From assembly GCF_000317695.1 (NCBI RefSeq), contig NC_019771.1, positions 6,295,501 through 6,359,500 on the forward strand: a stretch of 64,000 bases of DNA, read 5' to 3'. The DNA is from Anabaena cylindrica PCC 7122. Lineage in GTDB: Bacteria; Cyanobacteriota; Cyanobacteriia; Cyanobacteriales; Nostocaceae. A program made the translations under genes and the position numbers. Position 1 is the first letter of the stretch; every line of letters begins with the position of its first letter. This document shows, piece after piece, positions 61,871 through 64,000 of this stretch. The notes below the pieces were generated by a model that was given only the letters and a program-made list of their open reading frames with translations, ran no database searches and had not been told where the DNA came from.

Positions 61871-63124
61871 TCAAGTTGTATATTCGGCGTTAATTTTCAC
61901 ATAGTCGTAACTCAAATCACAACCCCATGCTTGACCTGTGCCGTGACCATTACCAACGCTGACCGAAATTAATACTGTATCTTCTTTCAGATACGCACCT
62001 GATGCTGCTTTTTTTAAATATGCACTAGCTGCGGCTTTATCAAAAGGTAACGGTTGACCATTTTCAAAAAGTAAGAAATCGCCTAATTTAATTTGCAAAT
62101 TATCTTGTTCAAAGGGTACTCCAGCACGTCCAGCAGCGCCGGCGATACGTCCCCAATTGGGGTCACGTCCAAAGATTGCAGATTTGACTAAAGAAGACCC
62201 AGCGATGGTTTTGGCGATTTGTCGTGCTGCTGTTTCATCTTGTGCGCCGGTGACTTGCACTTCTACTAAGCAGGTTGCACCTTCTCCGTCACGTGCGATC
62301 GCTTTCGCTAAATGCTGGCATACTGCTGTTAGCATGGCTTCTAATCTTTCTGCTTCTGCACCCATTTCTGTAATTGCTGGGGTGCGAGATTGACCATTTG
62401 CTAAAGCAATTAAGCTATCATTTGTGCTGGTATCACCATCAACCGTAATAGAATTGAAACTTCTATCTGCTGCTCTGGTTAGCATTTGTTGCCAAAGCGT
62501 GGGTGCAACGGCCGCATCACAGGTGACAAATGCCAGCATGGTGGCCATGTTGGGGTGTATCATTCCCGAACCTTTGGCAATACCGCCAATTCTGACGGGA
62601 CGGTCGCCTATAGTTGTTTCTAGAGCAATTGATTTTGTGACTAAATCAGTGGTGATAATTGCTCCAGCCGCAGCATCTGAGCCTGTTTCTGAAAGTGCTG
62701 CTACCACCTTGGGTATACCACCACGCAGTATATCCATTTTAATTCTTTGACCAATTACCCCTGTGGAAGCCAGTAAAATCGCTTCTGGGGAAATACCCAA
62801 TTCTTTAGCTAATAAATCAGCACTTTCCAGAGCATCTTTTACACCTTGGCTACCTGTCGCTGCATTAGCCTGTCCAGCGTTGCATAATATAGCTCTAGCA
62901 CTATGTTTAGCTTGCAAACGTTGACGGCAATAGTCCACACAAGCAGCTTTAACATGACTAGTTGTGAACACACCGGCAGCGATCGCATCTGCATCTGACA
63001 ATATTAACGCCAAATCCGGCAATCCTGAAGGTTTAAGTCCGGCCGTGATTCCCGCTGCTCGATATCCTCTAGCTGCTGTCACCCCACCAGTAATTTCCCG
63101 CCAGTCTCCCATAATTTTTCTCAC
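61871..63124 (-). CDS. argJ: Glutamate N-acetyltransferase / amino-acid acetyltransferase (ArgJ)
   Basis: Transfers acetyl from N-acetylornithine to glutamate in the cyclic arginine pathway, and may also make N-acetylglutamate from acetyl-CoA. 417 residues (or 413 from the second ATG). The precursor self-cleaves before the nucleophilic Thr in GMIHPNMATMLAFVTCDA, with KGSGMIHPN upstream. GVFTTSHVKAACVDYCR, SNDPNWGRI-type motif FGRDPNWGRIAGAAG and the C-terminal YVKINAEYTT are typical. Cytosolic; monocistronic here. Confidence 0.96.
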   Translation of the reverse strand: MRKIMGDWREITGGVTAARGYRAAGITAGLKPSGLPDLALILSDADAIAAGVFTTSHVKAACVDYCRQRLQAKHSARAILCNAGQANAATGSQGVKDALESADLLAKELGISPEAILLASTGVIGQRIKMDILRGGIPKVVAALSETGSDAAAGAIITTDLVTKSIALETTIGDRPVRIGGIAKGSGMIHPNMATMLAFVTCDAAVAPTLWQQMLTRAADRSFNSITVDGDTSTNDSLIALANGQSRTPAITEMGAEAERLEAMLTAVCQHLAKAIARDGEGATCLVEVQVTGAQDETAARQIAKTIAGSSLVKSAIFGRDPNWGRIAGAAGRAGVPFEQDNLQIKLGDFLLFENGQPLPFDKAAASAYLKKAASGAYLKEDTVLISVSVGNGHGTGQAWGCDLSYDYVKINAEYTT

Positions 63125-63398
63125 AAAAACTATATATTCAGTAGGTTGGTCGATTGCTGCTCCGACTTTTACCGCTTCCGGCTCAGGTTAGCTATCCCGT
63201 ATTTATCCTTATTGTGAGTTTATCTGTAGATGGCAATCTTGCACCAGTTGATTTGGTATGATCGTCATGGTTTTTAACCGTATTTATAGTGACAGTGCTG
63301 CACACCTAAGCACAAAATTGAGCCATGATATTTTTAACTCCCAAAAAACTATTTAGACTATGTTGTTCTACTAATACTGAGAGATAAAAACTAAAAAA

Positions 63399-63488
63399 GA
63401 GAGCCAATTAAATAGCTCTCCAAATCATCAGGGTGCATCTACTTATCACAGTATAACATTTTAAGGGTGATGGGTGAAACCCCTTTTT
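63399..63488 (+). ncRNA. Small RNA candidate A
   Basis: GAGAGC/GCTCTC hairpin (63399-63420) followed by CAAATCATCAGGGTGCATCTA (63421-63441), a variable stretch, and GGGTGAAACCCC plus TTTTT, a terminator-like end. The same order recurs at 63717-63817. High conservation of the single-stranded 21-mer and of the ends, with a divergent middle, fits duplicated small RNA genes. No known cyanobacterial sRNA family was recognised. Confidence 0.5.
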
Positions 63489-63716
63489 CAGGATTTTTCC
63501 CAAAAAAGTTACGAAAATTACTTTCATTTTGGGACGTGTTCAATACTCTTTTTCGTGATTATTTGTCAACCTGATTTTAAATACTTCACAAAAGCAACCC
63601 AAGAACCCTACTTTTCTATTCCATTTATATAAATACTCAGTAAATGGGAAACTCAGTGGTTCTAGTTATCCACACTTGATCTCAAAAATATAATTGCTTA
63701 AATTCTCCGAAAGGAA

Positions 63717-63817
63717 GAGAGCCACTTAGGTAGCTCTCCAAATCATCAGGGTGCATCTAACTAGCAAAGTATAGCACTTAAGGGATGAGGGGTATCACCC
63801 ATTTGTTGGTTTTTTTG
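63717..63817 (+). ncRNA. Small RNA candidate B
   Basis: GAGAGCCACTTAGGTAGCTCTC (hairpin arms GAGAGC/GCTCTC), the identical CAAATCATCAGGGTGCATCTA (63739-63759), then GGGGTATCACCC and, 13 nt later, a run of seven T residues. TATAAT at 63689-63694 is a possible -10 box about 23 bp before the hairpin. Paralogue of candidate A 318 bp upstream. Transcription and targets unknown. Confidence 0.5.
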
Positions 63818-63882
63818 CAAAAATCTGGTGTGAAATTGTCAGGAAAAAAATTGAATTATCATCACTTTCATCACACCCACAA

Positions 63883-64000
63883 CTAAGCATTAAGTTTCTT
63901 TTCCAGCAATTCATTAGTCAGTTTTGGATCAGCACGTTTACCAGTCTTTTTCAATACTTGTCCGACAAAGAAACCTTTGAGGTTAGTATTACCAGCACGA
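63883..64000 (-). CDS. gatB: GatB C-terminus (Asp/Glu-tRNA amidotransferase subunit B), partial
   Basis: Only the last 38 codons lie in the window, running off the right edge: RAGNTNLKGFFVGQVLKKTG then KRADPKLTNELLEKKLNA and a TAG stop. This is the tRNA-binding YqeY-like tail of GatB, whose hallmark is NxxxKGFFVGQVMKxTxGxADPxxxNxLL. GatCAB makes Gln-tRNA-Gln by amidating Glu-tRNA-Gln in cyanobacteria, which lack GlnRS. Confidence 0.95.
   Translation of the reverse strand, partial: RAGNTNLKGFFVGQVLKKTGKRADPKLTNELLEKKLNA

Overview
The window is chromosomal DNA of a filamentous, probably heterocyst-forming cyanobacterium (Nostocales type). The reasons are phycobilisome and photoprotection genes (apcD, an orange carotenoid protein), a Mo-dependent-nitrogenase C-terminal-domain protein, the cyanobacterial tig-clpP-clpX / asd-dapA-rnj neighbourhood, Ycf35 and Ycf29-like proteins, about 40 copies (counted by eye) of the HIP1 octamer GCGATCGC, and heptanucleotide STRR repeats such as the 18-unit CCCCAGT tract between tig and clpP. 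Most of the window is ordinary housekeeping sequence in short operons separated by repeat-rich spacers. I cannot name the genus.

Layout. 1-5 kb: the 3' part of glmU, a DUF433/DUF5615 toxin-antitoxin pair, ocp, an isoaspartyl peptidase/asparaginase and a DUF2256 protein. 5-10 kb: a large GAF-domain protein with a degenerate kinase domain, pyrD, and a membrane protein with a possible DNA-binding tail. 10.4-13.9 kb: three tandem tRNA-like/Y-RNA-like noncoding RNAs, an AEC transporter on the other strand, and rsr, the bacterial Ro60 (TROVE-vWA) gene. 14-19 kb: an accessory stretch with a methyltransferase-like gene overlapping a radical-SAM gene, a VapBC-type pair, and a two-gene cassette whose first product resembles the Tse2 toxin family. 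19-21 kb: groES-groEL with a perfect CIRCE operator. 21-25 kb: a response regulator, an Uma2 nuclease gene and several decayed genes (a [2Fe-2S] protein, an ISAs1 transposase, a second Uma2). 25-30 kb: asnS, small conserved genes, an RsbW-like ATPase, rlmD and apcD. 30.5-34.6 kb: ureDABC without ureEFG, followed by genes broken by small mobile elements. 35-38.7 kb: a hybrid REC-kinase, an aldehyde dehydrogenase and an alpha/beta hydrolase. 38.8-47.5 kb: clpX-clpP-tig, then asd-dapA-rnj. 47.7-52.3 kb: a dynamin-like GTPase, an ArsB/SLC13-type permease and the Mo-nitrogenase C-terminal-domain protein. 52.9-58.6 kb: mutS2 with an in-frame repeat insertion, DUF3038, DUF4335 and a YiaA-like protein. 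58.7-64 kb: a ferredoxin-Ycf35-DUF2997 operon, an epoxide-hydrolase-like gene, argJ, two paralogous small-RNA candidates, and the 3' end of gatB.

The most notable system is the Ro60/Y-RNA locus. Three adjacent RNAs each have a tRNA acceptor stem, D arm and T arm, but the anticodon arm is replaced by a longer insert. In two of them the insert contains a UUGCC-U-GNRA-AGGCCGA hairpin on a covarying helix, followed by GAGGGUUAUYG, which resembles the conserved Ro60-binding face of Y RNAs in circularly permuted order. The same hairpin, with a third GNRA loop, lies directly before the rsr ribosome-binding site. This suggests that Rsr binds both the tRNA-like RNAs and its own mRNA leader.

Small mobile elements are the second theme. 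Removing a 115-bp TA-flanked MITE from the gene after ureC restores its reading frame exactly. A second palindromic element sits 75 bp further on, and a relative of it has been inserted and tandemly duplicated in frame inside mutS2.
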